From CBIHLX01 sp966210935 (GTDB taxonomy: Bacteria; Patescibacteriota; Saccharimonadia; Saccharimonadales; Saccharimonadaceae), in NCBI GenBank assembly GCA_966210935.1, contig CBIHLX010000001.1, positions 1 through 48,193 on the forward strand: a stretch of DNA of 48,193 nucleotides. The letters are read 5' to 3'. The position numbers were made by a program, and so were the translations under genes. A model generated the notes under the pieces. That model searched no databases. It was not told where the DNA came from and saw only the letters and a program-made list of their open reading frames with translations. Positions 1 through 8,375 of the stretch are shown here, piece by piece. Every line of letters starts with the position of its first letter. The first letter of the stretch is position 1.

Positions 1-2
1 CT

Positions 3-86
3 ATGACCCGCGGGTCCTCTACACGTAAACGTTCGGACGACCGAACCGCTAACGACTCTCATACAAAATTAAATACACGTTTATAG
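3..86 (+). CDS. Possible 3' end of an upstream gene (partial)
   Basis: An open frame enters from the left edge and ends at a TAG at 84-86. It reads as a basic, polar tail (RKRSDDR and similar). The stop lies 13 nt before the ABC transporter start, with an SD-like AGAAGGAG between, as expected for two genes of one operon. The stretch also holds a perfect 12-bp palindrome (5-16) and a 6-bp hairpin (31-46), so it could equally be a noncoding leader. Nothing identifies a function. Confidence 0.25.
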   Translation: MTRGSSTRKRSDDRTANDSHTKLNTRL

Positions 87-99
87 AAGGAGTTTTATT

Positions 100-1851
100 T
101 TGGGAACGAATAAACACACTATCAAAATCTACTGGGAACAGGTCCGTAAGTACAGGACTAGCTTTTTCATTATGCTGATCTGTATTCCAGCAGGTGCTCT
201 ACTTATTGACACCTTGCTGCCCTATTTCTTCAGTCAGGCGATTGGCGGCCTAATCGACAGAGATGCGGCAATCATTCAAACTAGTCTTCTTGCAGCAGCG
301 GCAGTCGGCATAGGGGGTGCGGCCGCCAACCTTATCGGTTTTCAGGCGCTTACTCGCCACGAGGCAAGCGTCAGAACTCAGCTCTCTAATGCAACTTTTG
401 AGAGGCTGATATCAAAAGACCTTCAATTCTTTGTCAATGAAAAAGTAGGCGCCCTCACAAGCCGCTTCATCGACTTCGTCCGGGCGGAAGTTGCCCTACA
501 AGACCTCTTGGTTATTCGCACGCTCGGCTTTGTTCTATCAGTAGGTACCGGTCTTGTTATTCTCGCCACTCAATCCTTCATCATTGCCGGCATTGTCCTC
601 GCGCTTATTGCAGCCCTGGTCGCGCAGGTAAAGTGGAGCATTAAAAAGCGCGCACCTTGGCGTCATGAACGTAAAACACTAGCCGGCGAAGTAAACGGCA
701 GCGTTGCCGATGCGGTTACCAACAACCTTGTTGTGAAAACATTTGCAGGCGAGCAAACTGAAATCGAAACTGTAGCGACGAAAAATAAACGTTTTCAGGA
801 ACTATTCATCAAAGATATCAGTTTTATCATGTACGAAGGATCTGGGCGTGTCGCATTAATGGCCATCACCCAGATCATTGCCATTAGCATTTCAGCCTAC
901 CTCGTATTCCATGGACAAATGGATGTAGCGGCTGCGATTTTTACACTCACTTACCTGCAGCGCATTGCATCACAGATCTTTATGCTTGGTGACATGCTGA
1001 ACGGCTACGACCAGGCGCTCCTTGAGGCCGCCCCAATGAGCGAGATCCTCATGAAAGAGACAGCCGTGAACAATAAGCCGGGCGCCTTAGAGCTAAAAGC
1101 CAAAAAAACACCAATTGAACTACGTGGTGTATCCTACAGATATAGCGACAGTACCGATAACGTCCTCAGTGATATCGATCTTGCTATTCCAGCTGGTCAA
1201 AAAGTCGGTCTTGTTGGTCATTCCGGCGCAGGCAAAACTACTATTACCCACCTTCTACTTCGCTTCGCTGATGTCACGGACGGCGGCATCTTTATTGGCA
1301 ACCAAGACATTCGTGACGTCACTCAAGAAAGCTTACGCCAGGCCATTGCCTACGTCCCACAGGAGCCCATGCTCTTTCACCGCAGCTTGCGCGACAACAT
1401 AGCCTACGGCAAACCCGATGCTACCGATACTGAAATTCGTAAGGCTGCGATGCAAGCGAACGCCATTGATTTTATCGAGAAACTGCCGGACGGCCTCGAC
1501 ACAATGGTTGGCGAGCGCGGCGTTAAGCTAAGTGGCGGACAACGTCAGCGTATTGCCATCGCTCGAGCTATTCTCAAGGATGCGCCGATTCTAATTCTCG
1601 ACGAAGCAACCAGCGCGCTTGATAGTGAAAGCGAAAAACTCATTCAGGATGCACTTGAGAAACTTATGAGGGGGCGTACTAGTATTGTTATTGCCCATCG
1701 TCTCTCAACAATTGCCAAACTTGATCGCATCATCGTCCTCGACAAAGGCAATATAACTGAAGACGGCACCCACACCGAGCTCCTAGCCATGAAGGGCACT
1801 TATGCTAAGCTCTGGTCACACCAGTCCGGTGGCTTTATCGAAGAAGACTAA
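100..1851 (+). CDS. ABC exporter, fused transmembrane and ATPase domains (MsbA/MdlB type)
   Basis: A half-transporter of 583 aa, expected to dimerise in the cytoplasmic membrane and use ATP to export a lipid, peptide or drug. The substrate cannot be read from the sequence. Residues 1 to about 330 form a six-helix type I exporter domain. The C-terminal ATPase carries Walker A GHSGAGKTT near residue 373, signature LSGGQRQR near 477, Walker B ILILDEATSALD near 496 and the switch His in IAHR near 530, so all catalytic motifs are intact. The start is TTG, chosen because a good SD (GAAGGAG, 86-92) lies just upstream and no ATG fits. No terminator is visible downstream. Confidence 0.93.
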   Translation: MGTNKHTIKIYWEQVRKYRTSFFIMLICIPAGALLIDTLLPYFFSQAIGGLIDRDAAIIQTSLLAAAAVGIGGAAANLIGFQALTRHEASVRTQLSNATFERLISKDLQFFVNEKVGALTSRFIDFVRAEVALQDLLVIRTLGFVLSVGTGLVILATQSFIIAGIVLALIAALVAQVKWSIKKRAPWRHERKTLAGEVNGSVADAVTNNLVVKTFAGEQTEIETVATKNKRFQELFIKDISFIMYEGSGRVALMAITQIIAISISAYLVFHGQMDVAAAIFTLTYLQRIASQIFMLGDMLNGYDQALLEAAPMSEILMKETAVNNKPGALELKAKKTPIELRGVSYRYSDSTDNVLSDIDLAIPAGQKVGLVGHSGAGKTTITHLLLRFADVTDGGIFIGNQDIRDVTQESLRQAIAYVPQEPMLFHRSLRDNIAYGKPDATDTEIRKAAMQANAIDFIEKLPDGLDTMVGERGVKLSGGQRQRIAIARAILKDAPILILDEATSALDSESEKLIQDALEKLMRGRTSIVIAHRLSTIAKLDRIIVLDKGNITEDGTHTELLAMKGTYAKLWSHQSGGFIEED

Positions 1852-1925
1852 CCCGCATTGCATTAACCCTACAAATTAATACGGGTCGGGATTCGCGCAG
1901 GGTTTATCTTGGAACCCTCAGCCCC

Positions 1926-1956
1926 TTGCAGTGGACGTTGCTTTTTCATGTATAGT
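1926..1956 (+). promoter_or_regulatory. Putative promoter for the 2044 gene
   Basis: A TATAGT -10 (1951-1956) has a TTGCAG -35-like box (1926-1931) 19 nt upstream. A roughly 80-nt leader would follow, containing two adjacent hairpins. The spacing is long, so support is modest. Confidence 0.35.
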
Positions 1957-1982
1957 AAGTTACCCTTATGGCATCGCTCCTG

Positions 1983-2013
1983 GGAACCCAAAGGTTCCGC
2001 CGTCTCAAGCGGC
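1983..2013 (+). other. Two adjacent hairpins in the leader of the orphan gene
   Basis: GGAACC-CAAA-GGTTCC (1983-1998) is a perfect 6-bp stem. It is followed at once by GCCG...CGGC (1999-2013). Neither has a T-tract, so they are not terminators. They lie between the putative promoter and the start at 2044 and could influence its translation. Confidence 0.45.
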
Positions 2014-2043
2014 GCGATACGCACATCATAGTTAGGGGGATAT

Positions 2044-2709
2044 ATGCCAATCGAAAGGGACGCAAGCGGGCACAGTATTTACACGCCTCTTCGCACAATT
2101 GTTACCGCGCATCCGTCAGACTTCTTCCGGGACAAACCCGAAGAGTACGTACGACGCACGGAACGAGCGCAGAAGAAGGTGTGTGATGCAATTCGCTTCG
2201 CCGAACGTCCCCTCTCTGGTCTCGGAACATGCCATGAATTCGCCATCGACCCAATGTCGTCAAAAAGCGCCGTTGGACAGCTGGCCGACTTCGCTAACAC
2301 CTACGATGATCGTCGTGCCAAAAAAGTACGGGCACAACGGCATCGCGAAGCAACTGTTGGCCTTGCGCCGCACGAGCATCGACTTCGCTCTCCGCAGAAC
2401 CTCTTCCGTCGCCGCTCGATTCTCTTCGGAGGACGAGACATTCCCGTGGATTTTTTCAACCGTAAGGTCCATGTGAGTGAAATCGATCAGTTTGTCCAGC
2501 AGATGCGCTGGACTCTGATCGAAGAAGCAATCGAAGAGATGTACGCTAGCGGCAAACTCGAGTTCGTTGGTGACATCTGGTCCGTCCGCGTGTCCGACAT
2601 GGACGCCCATCGCCTAAGCACCCAAAGGTCGAGTCGCGTTAAGCGTGATGACCGCTCATGGCACGGACGACCCAATCGGGATCGTAGCCGCGTAAAAGTG
2701 GCTCCCTAG
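2044..2709 (+). CDS. Hypothetical arginine-rich protein
   Basis: A 221-aa protein of unrecognised family. The ATG has a strong SD (GGGGG, 5 nt upstream) and the frame is open to TAG. The central part (about residues 90-130) and the C-terminus are very rich in Arg. Between them lies a plausible folded stretch with an amphipathic helix around FVQQMRWTLIEEAIEEMYASG. No signal peptide or membrane segment is seen. A shorter overlapping frame (2099-2476) exists but lacks an SD. The gene stands alone between the ABC transporter and a bidirectional terminator. The Arg-rich tail suggests nucleic-acid binding, but that is only a guess. Confidence 0.6.
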   Translation: MPIERDASGHSIYTPLRTIVTAHPSDFFRDKPEEYVRRTERAQKKVCDAIRFAERPLSGLGTCHEFAIDPMSSKSAVGQLADFANTYDDRRAKKVRAQRHREATVGLAPHEHRLRSPQNLFRRRSILFGGRDIPVDFFNRKVHVSEIDQFVQQMRWTLIEEAIEEMYASGKLEFVGDIWSVRVSDMDAHRLSTQRSSRVKRDDRSWHGRPNRDRSRVKVAP

Positions 2710-2809
2710 CTTACACCCCGGCGCTAGTTGAAAAGCGTAGATGAGGATGACGCCGATACGGCCGACTCTCCTACCAACGACTAGCGACGGGGTGCTTCGC
2801 TGCCCATTA

Positions 2810-2844
2810 AAAACAGGCGCCAATCGGCACCTGTTTTATTTTTT
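2810..2844. terminator. Bidirectional intrinsic terminator
   Basis: A 12-bp stem with one mismatch (AAAACAGGCGCC / GGCACCTGTTTT, loop AATC) is followed by TATTTTTT on the plus strand. The A-run on its left gives a T-run for minus-strand transcripts. It separates the convergent 2044 gene and rplY. Confidence 0.85.
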
Positions 2845-2855
2845 GTAGCAATCAA

Positions 2856-3590
2856 CTACTTATTAGCATCGACATTAAGCTGCTTTGGCTCATCCTGATT
2901 CTTACCACCCGGACGGGTCTCTTCGGCACCCGTTTGCTGCTGAGTGTCTGCACCGTGGTCTGATTCGACAGTAGCAGTATCTTCTTCAGCATCACCGCCC
3001 GCGGCTTCGTTGGCTGCCTGGAGTGCACTCGGCTCATAGACGTTCGCCACAACGAGACTAGTGTCCTGCTCAATATCGGCGTACTCAACACCCTGTGGTA
3101 ACTTGATGTCAGCAAGCGTTATCTTGTCGTCGGCCGATTCGAGCTCTACGATCGAGATTTCAAGTGCCTCCGGAAGATTTGCCGGGAGTGCACGAACCTC
3201 AATCTTCTCCAGCGCCTGAAGCACGACGAGGCCGGCCTTTTCGGCAGCACTTTCACCTTCACCGGTAAGGACAACTGGTACTTCCGTGACAATTTTCTCA
3301 TTCTGCTTAATAGTATGAAAAGCGACGTGACGAACCCGATGTTTGATCGGGTCGATGTCAATTGATTTAATGATGGCTAACTTCTTCTTACCGCCAATCG
3401 TCAAGTGCACCGGTGAGTGCTTGCCGGCGGCATGTGCCACCTTGGTTGTTTCCACCAGCTGTGACTGTGTCGCGATCGGAGTGGCCCTACCGCCATACAC
3501 GACACTCGGCACAAAGCCACCGCGCCGCAAGGTAGCGACCTTTTTACCAGTTACTGTTCGTTCGTCCAGCGTGAGTGAAATATCATTCAT
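2856..3590 (-). CDS. rplY: 50S ribosomal protein L25 (general stress protein Ctc type)
   Basis: L25 binds 5S rRNA in the large ribosomal subunit. At 244 aa this is the long TL5/Ctc form: an N-terminal L25 beta-barrel (residues 1 to about 95, beginning with the typical LTLDERTVTGKK), a second TL5-type domain to about 190, and a disordered acidic, Gln-rich tail to the C-terminus. The start is the ATG at 3590 (MNDISL). An upstream in-frame start at 3656 is rejected because it lies upstream of the -10 box and cannot be on the transcript. A weak SD (GGGAGA) precedes the chosen ATG. The gene is monocistronic between a clear promoter and a bidirectional terminator. Confidence 0.92.
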   Translation of the reverse strand: MNDISLTLDERTVTGKKVATLRRGGFVPSVVYGGRATPIATQSQLVETTKVAHAAGKHSPVHLTIGGKKKLAIIKSIDIDPIKHRVRHVAFHTIKQNEKIVTEVPVVLTGEGESAAEKAGLVVLQALEKIEVRALPANLPEALEISIVELESADDKITLADIKLPQGVEYADIEQDTSLVVANVYEPSALQAANEAAGGDAEEDTATVESDHGADTQQQTGAEETRPGGKNQDEPKQLNVDANK

Positions 3591-3632
3591 TCTTCTATGT
3601 TCTCCCTTCAGTGGTTGGTAACACGTACTCTT

Positions 3633-3661
3633 ATTATACCATTCATAGGAGAGCATGCTAA
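3633..3661 (-). promoter_or_regulatory. rplY promoter
   Basis: On the minus strand TTAGCA (3656-3661), a 17-bp spacer and TATAAT (3633-3638), with an extended TGG in front of the -10. The predicted leader is about 35 nt and carries the SD. Confidence 0.75.
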
Positions 3662-3664
3662 AAT
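3656..3664 (+). promoter_or_regulatory. DedA extended -10 (leaderless start)
   Basis: TGC-TAAAAT (3656-3664) ends 9 nt before the DedA ATG at 3674, so transcription would begin within a few nt of the start codon. It overlaps the -35 box of the divergent rplY promoter, so the two promoters may compete. Confidence 0.5.
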
Positions 3665-3673
3665 AGAACCAAT

Positions 3674-4345
3674 ATGATACCCGGCGTTGATCTGATCGAA
3701 TTTATTAAGTGGGCGAGCATCTTGGGTGTTGCCCTTATTGTATTTGCTGAATCTGGACTGTTAATTGGCTTCTTCCTTCCTGGTGACAGTCTGTTATTTA
3801 CAACTGGTTTCCTCATTCACGCCGGACTCCTGCCCTTCAATATCCACCTTGCAGTACTGATTATCTTTATCGCGGCAGTTATTGGCGATAGTGTTGGTTA
3901 CACCTTTGGTCGCCGGCTTGGTCCGCACGTCTTTAAAAAGCCAGACGCTCGCCTGTTTAAGCAGGAGTACGTCCAGCGCGCTCAAGAGTTTTATGAGAAA
4001 CACGGTCCAGTTACGATCATCATCGCCCGCTTCGTTCCAATTGTCCGCACTTTTGCGCCGATTGTTGCCGGCGTTGGCAAGATGGACTACCGCCGCTTCC
4101 TAGCGTATAACATCATTGGAGGTGTTCTCTGGGCAGCTGGCGTCACCTATCTTGGCTACTTCCTTGGTGCATGGTTTGAACATATGGGCCTTGAGATCGA
4201 TCATGTTCTTCTGCCAATTATTGCTGCGATCGTTATCATTTCAGTCCTCCCTCCAGCCATCCATATTCTCAAAGAAAAGAAGAATCGTGATGCACTTATG
4301 GCAAGCACCAAGCGTCAACTTGCTATCCTGTTCGGTCGTAAATAA
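3674..4345 (+). CDS. DedA family (SNARE-associated/VTT) membrane protein
   Basis: A 223-aa polytopic membrane protein. Family hallmarks are visible: an acidic motif plus Pro-Gly loop (ESGLLIGFFLPGDSLL, about residues 26-41) and the FVPIVRTFAPIVAG re-entrant segment (about 122-135), whose Arg is essential in characterised DedA proteins. Members of this family act in undecaprenyl-phosphate or phospholipid scrambling and envelope maintenance; that role is taken from the family. No SD is present, and an extended -10 ends 9 nt before the ATG. The gene diverges from rplY and ends at a terminator shared with uvrA. Confidence 0.9.
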   Translation: MIPGVDLIEFIKWASILGVALIVFAESGLLIGFFLPGDSLLFTTGFLIHAGLLPFNIHLAVLIIFIAAVIGDSVGYTFGRRLGPHVFKKPDARLFKQEYVQRAQEFYEKHGPVTIIIARFVPIVRTFAPIVAGVGKMDYRRFLAYNIIGGVLWAAGVTYLGYFLGAWFEHMGLEIDHVLLPIIAAIVIISVLPPAIHILKEKKNRDALMASTKRQLAILFGRK

Positions 4346-4362
4346 GTAGCTCTGCCGCAAAA

Positions 4363-4393
4363 GAAAGACCGCTCCTATTTCAGGAGCGGTTTT
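4363..4393. terminator. Bidirectional terminator overlapping the uvrA stop codon
   Basis: A perfect 9-bp stem, ACCGCTCCT (4368-4376) and AGGAGCGGT (4382-4390), is followed by TTTT on the plus strand and by CTTTCTTTT on the minus strand. The hairpin includes the last uvrA codons and its TAG (4375-4377). Confidence 0.8.
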
Positions 4394-7191
4394 AGATAGC
4401 GGCCAGTAAAGGACTTCGGATGCTTAGCAACCGCCTCGGGCGTACCCTCAGCCACAACAACACCGCCACCCAAGCCACCCTCGGGTCCCATATCGATGAT
4501 ATGGTCGGCCGTTTTAATGACATCAAGATTATGCTCAATAATGACCATACTATTCCCACCCTCGACGAGCTTCTGCAAAATAGCCAGAAGGCGCTTAACG
4601 TCAGCACTGTGCAGGCCGGTCGTTGGTTCGTCGAGAATATAAAGTGTCTTGCCAGTAGCCCGGCGCGATAGCTCGGTCGCCAGCTTAATACGCTGCGCCT
4701 CACCCCCACTAAACGTCGTTGCCGGCTGACCAAGGCGAATGTAACCAAGGCCAACCTCGACAAGTGTTTCAAGCTTACGAGCGATTGCAGGTACATTCTC
4801 AAAGAAACCAGCCGCCTGCTCTACCGTCATCTCAAGAACGTCGCTAATTGTGGCGCCCTTGTATTTAATTTCAAGTGCTTCACGGTTGTAGCGCTTCCCC
4901 TTACAGACGTCACAGGTCACATAAACATCAGGTAAGAAGTGCATCTCAATTTTAATCACCCCATCACCCTGACAATTTTCACAGCGACCACCCTTAACAT
5001 TAAAGCTAAAGCGTCCGGCTTTATAGCCGCGAATATTCGCTTCCGGCGTTGCCGCAAAGAGTTCACGGATCGGCGTAAATACGCCGGTATACGTAGCCGG
5101 GTTAGAGCGCGGCGTACGGCCGATTGCGGACTGGTCAATGACAATTGCTTTGTCTAGATGGTCAATACCTTCAATGTTTTCATGAGCGCCGGGCACCGTC
5201 TGTGCACGGTGTAGGCGTGCCGACAGCTCCTTGGCCAGGATGTCGTTGACGAGCGTCGACTTACCACTACCACTGACACCGCTAACGACCGTCATAACAC
5301 CAAGTGGAAATTCAACATCGATACCTTTTAGGTTATTTTCGCGTGCGTCACGGATAATGAGTTTGCGATCCATTTCAATAGTACGGCGCTTTTTTGGCAC
5401 ATCAATTTTCTCTGTTCCAGCAAGATAGCGACCAGTCACACTGTTGCTATCATTTGCCACCTGTTCAGGCGTACCTGCCGCCACCACCGTACCGCCATTT
5501 ACACCAGCACCAGGGCCAATATCAAGAAGGTAATCAGCTTCACGAATCGTGTCTTCGTCATGCTCCACAACGAGAACCGTATTCCCAAGGTCACGTAGTC
5601 GCTTCAATGTACCAATCAAGCGATCATTGTCGCGCTGATGGAGACCGATTGACGGCTCATCAAGAACATATAGCACTCCCTGCAGGCCAGAGCCAATCTG
5701 CGTCGCAAGTCGAATACGCTGCGCCTCGCCACCAGAAAGCGTATTAGCCGCACGGCCAAGCTCAAGGTAGTTGAGACCGACATTACTCATGAAGCCCAAG
5801 CGCTCTGTAATCTCCTTCATAATCTGACGAGCAATCACCATCTCCTGCTCAGACAATGTAAATGAATTAACAAAAAGATCGAGCGCCGCATCAACGCCAA
5901 GATTACAAATATCCATGATACTCAGGCCATGGACAGTAACGGCCAACACCACTGGCTTCAAACGAGCACCGTGGCAGGCGTGACACTGACGCTCGCGCAT
6001 AAAACGCTCAATGTCTTTACGCATAAATTCACTATCGGTTTCTTTGTGACGACGTTCAAGATTTGGGATTACCCCCTCGTAGACCGACTCGAAACGACGA
6101 CCACCACCAAGATCAACTGCATATTTTTGGCTCCCTGTACCGTAAAGTACCTTCTCAAGATCATCAGCAGACAACTCGCGAACCGGTACCTGCACGCTAA
6201 AGCCATGTGCTTCAGCGACCTTGGCAAGGCGCTTCATATACCAAGCATCGCTATTTACACGGTTATAAGGACGGATCGCTCCCTCGGCAATTGTCAGGTT
6301 TGGATTGAACACGAGCTCTGGATCGATTTCAAGACGACTCCCCAAACCAGTACACACCGGACAAGCACCTTGCGGCGAGTTAAAGCTAAAGAGGCGCGGC
6401 TCAAGCTCGGGAATGTCCTCGGCAGGGTGATCAACACAGGCGTACCGCTGACTGTAAACCGTCACCCTATCACCGTCGACATCAAGCACTTCAACGACGC
6501 CGTCGGCCAGTTCGAGTGCTTGCTCTACCGACTGTGTAACGCGACCGATAACATCAGGTGCCATGACGATACGATCGACGACAATTTCAATGTCATGCTT
6601 GTAGCTCTTCTGGAGCTCTGGGAATTCATCAAGTGCATAGACAACTCCATCTACGCGCGCACGAGCAAAGCCAAGACGACGGTACTGTTCTGGCACATGC
6701 GCAAACTCACCCTTCTTGCCTTTAACAATAGGTGCGAGCAGCATTAGACGCGCACCTGACTCGCCCTTCATGATCTCATCGATAATAACCTGAGGCGTCC
6801 GACGTGCAACCTCTTTGCCACAAATTGGACAATGCGGTACGCCAATTCGTGCATACAGTAGACGCAAATAGTCATAGATTTCCGTCACCGTCGCAACGGT
6901 TGAGCGCGGGTTGCGACTAGTTGACTTTTGATCAATCGAGATAGCAGGACTCAGACCCTCGATACTGTCGACGTCTGGCTTGTCCATAATACCCAGAAAC
7001 TGGCGCGCGTAGCTACTAAGGCTTTATACGTAGCGACGCTGCCCTTCGGCATAAATAGTGTCAAACGCAAGGCTTGACTTGCCGCTGCCTGACAGGCCAG
7101 TAATTACCACTAGCTTGTCACGAGGAATTTCAACACTTACGTTTTTGAGATTGTGCTCACGAGCACCAGTAACACGAATAAACTCTGGCAT
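4375..7191 (-). pseudogene. uvrA: UvrA excinuclease subunit, interrupted by an in-frame TAA at codon 56
   Basis: UvrA is the DNA-damage sensor ATPase of nucleotide excision repair and loads UvrB. Read from the ATG at 7191, codons 1-55 encode a normal UvrA N-terminus with the first Walker A (GLSGSGKSS, about residues 32-40) up to EGQRRYV. Codon 56 is TAA (7024-7026), where the family has Glu (RRYVESLS). Codon 57 onward continues in the same frame to 4375 with no other defect: zinc-binding Cys pairs (CPIC; CHAC; CENC/CDVC), both LSGGEAQR/FSGGEAQR signatures, the second Walker A (GVSGSGKST) and Walker B motifs. The total is 938 codons, the usual UvrA length. The longest uninterrupted frame, 4375-6987 from an internal ATG, lacks the first Walker A and would not give normal UvrA. 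A recent nonsense mutation, a sequence error and readthrough are all possible. Confidence 0.88.
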
Positions 7192-7199
7192 ATTAACTA

Positions 7200-7208
7200 A
7201 TTATACCA
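7200..7208 (-). promoter_or_regulatory. uvrA extended -10 (leaderless start)
   Basis: Minus-strand TGG-TATAAT (TATAAT at 7200-7205) ends 8 nt before the ATG at 7191. There is no SD. This supports 7191 as the original uvrA start. Confidence 0.7.
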
Positions 7209-7230
7209 TTTTTTATCAGCAAGTTTCTAG

Positions 7231-7962
7231 CTACGACTCAAGCTGTCGGGTATACACCACGACGCGGTGGTCATACGTTTGACTGTCGGCTAGCCATTTG
7301 CCAGCACATGTCATAAGATTAAGCCCCCGCTCCACGCCCTCGTATGATTGCAATACGGTGCGCATATCAAGTTTCTCAAGTGGCACCGATTCCACATAGA
7401 CCACCTCATACGCCAGAATCGCACCGCTGCCTTTTTCAAGCCGCACACTATCGCCCGGCTTCAACGTATCCAGATAAGCAAAAACCCCTTTGCGCGTTGC
7501 TCCTGACGCATGCCCATCAATAAAAACCGCACCCTTCTCGCCCGGCTTCACACCTTCTGCATACCAGCCGGTGTCATCTATATGATAAGGCGCCTGCATG
7601 GTGCCATCCGTGTTCACTCCCATCGGTAGAATCCGGGCCGCCACCGACAGACGGTTGATATACAAGGCCCGCGGCAGTGATGGCTCTACGGTATAACGTG
7701 CCAGTACGTCATTTGGTAATGTTGCTTCCTCTTTCCCCTCTCGCTCGCTTGACCATACACCGTTAGCCACATCTTGAGCCTGAGTATCAACCCAGTTACT
7801 TGCGGCACCCTGCCGATATTTCAGCCAATAGTACGTACTCGCACCACCTGCCGCAATCGTAGCAACTACAAGTATGACCAGTACGCTCCTGCGCCAGGTG
7901 CGCTGCCGGCTTAATGGGGTGCTAGCCTGAGGAGGAGATTGGTATCGAGAGATTCTTTTCAT
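7231..7962 (-). CDS. Sortase family transpeptidase
   Basis: Cleaves sorting signals and joins surface proteins to the cell wall or to each other. The 243-aa protein has a short basic cytoplasmic N-terminus, one membrane helix (about residues 26-45) and an extracellular sortase barrel. The catalytic triad is readable: His in DGHASG (about 149), Cys in LMTCAG (about 218) and Arg in DHRVVVY (about 232). The subfamily is uncertain, perhaps class D/F-like. A candidate substrate in this window is the LPQTG protein at 40449-41891. A TGC-TATAAT box at 8000-8008 gives a leader of about 30 nt. The gene ends just before the uvrA promoter. Confidence 0.88.
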   Translation of the reverse strand: MKRISRYQSPPQASTPLSRQRTWRRSVLVILVVATIAAGGASTYYWLKYRQGAASNWVDTQAQDVANGVWSSEREGKEEATLPNDVLARYTVEPSLPRALYINRLSVAARILPMGVNTDGTMQAPYHIDDTGWYAEGVKPGEKGAVFIDGHASGATRKGVFAYLDTLKPGDSVRLEKGSGAILAYEVVYVESVPLEKLDMRTVLQSYEGVERGLNLMTCAGKWLADSQTYDHRVVVYTRQLES

Positions 7963-7999
7963 ATACGCCGAAGTGCTTAATTTGCCGTCCTTGTGCTTG

Positions 8000-8008
8000 A
8001 TTATAGCA
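8000..8008 (-). promoter_or_regulatory. Sortase promoter, extended -10
   Basis: Minus-strand TGC-TATAAT with TATAAT at 8000-8005, about 38 nt before the sortase ATG. Confidence 0.6.
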
Positions 8009-8036
8009 ACATCTATTCCATCTATCGTGCTTATCG

Positions 8037-8066
8037 TTGCATCTCGTGAAGTGCCTCTGTTATATT
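8037..8066 (+). promoter_or_regulatory. Promoter of the 95-aa membrane protein
   Basis: TTGCAT (8037-8042), an 18-bp spacer and TATATT (8061-8066) with an extended TGT. The start codon follows at 8088. Confidence 0.55.
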
Positions 8067-8087
8067 CAAGCTAGATCAAGGGAATAT

Positions 8088-8375
8088 ATGAAAAAACAAG
8101 CGCTTATTATCACCATTCTCGCTATTACCATTCTGCTAGCAGAGACAGATCTCTCCAGTGATCTTCTCTTCTTCTTCCTAGTTGGTGCAATCCCCGGCAC
8201 GAGCTATAGCCTGTCATCAAACACTATGCTTACACTCATCACTATCGCCTCGGGCTTAGTATTATTTCGCCAGCCATTTGTCTGGTCAATCTTCCAGTAC
8301 AGCGTCAGGACACTCGGTAGACACCTCAACGACACTAAAGAGCGCCTTTTAAAGCGCCCTCTTGGTCAAATCTAG
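8088..8375 (+). CDS. Small hypothetical membrane protein
   Basis: A 95-aa protein with two likely membrane helices (about residues 5-35 and 45-65) and a basic C-terminus (RHLNDTKERLLKRP). The ATG at 8088 has an SD (AAGGGA, 8078-8083) and a promoter just upstream; an in-frame ATG at 8037 falls inside the promoter and is rejected. Its TAG overlaps the TAG of convergent exonuclease I in a CTAG palindrome (8372-8375). No family is recognised. Confidence 0.65.
   Translation: MKKQALIITILAITILLAETDLSSDLLFFFLVGAIPGTSYSLSSNTMLTLITIASGLVLFRQPFVWSIFQYSVRTLGRHLNDTKERLLKRPLGQI

Noticed and set aside
1968..2186. 72-codon plus frame before the orphan gene
   Set aside because: Overlaps 2044-2709 in another frame and lies over the hairpins; no SD.
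5929..6747. Plus-strand open frame of 272 codons inside uvrA
   Set aside because: It is the shadow of the conserved UvrA frame; no SD, no family, and its composition follows the antisense codons.
7024..7026. Stop-codon reassignment as the cause of the in-frame stops
   Set aside because: TAA and TAG end most other genes in the window at proper family lengths, and the two cases use different stops; the known CPR recoding concerns UGA only.
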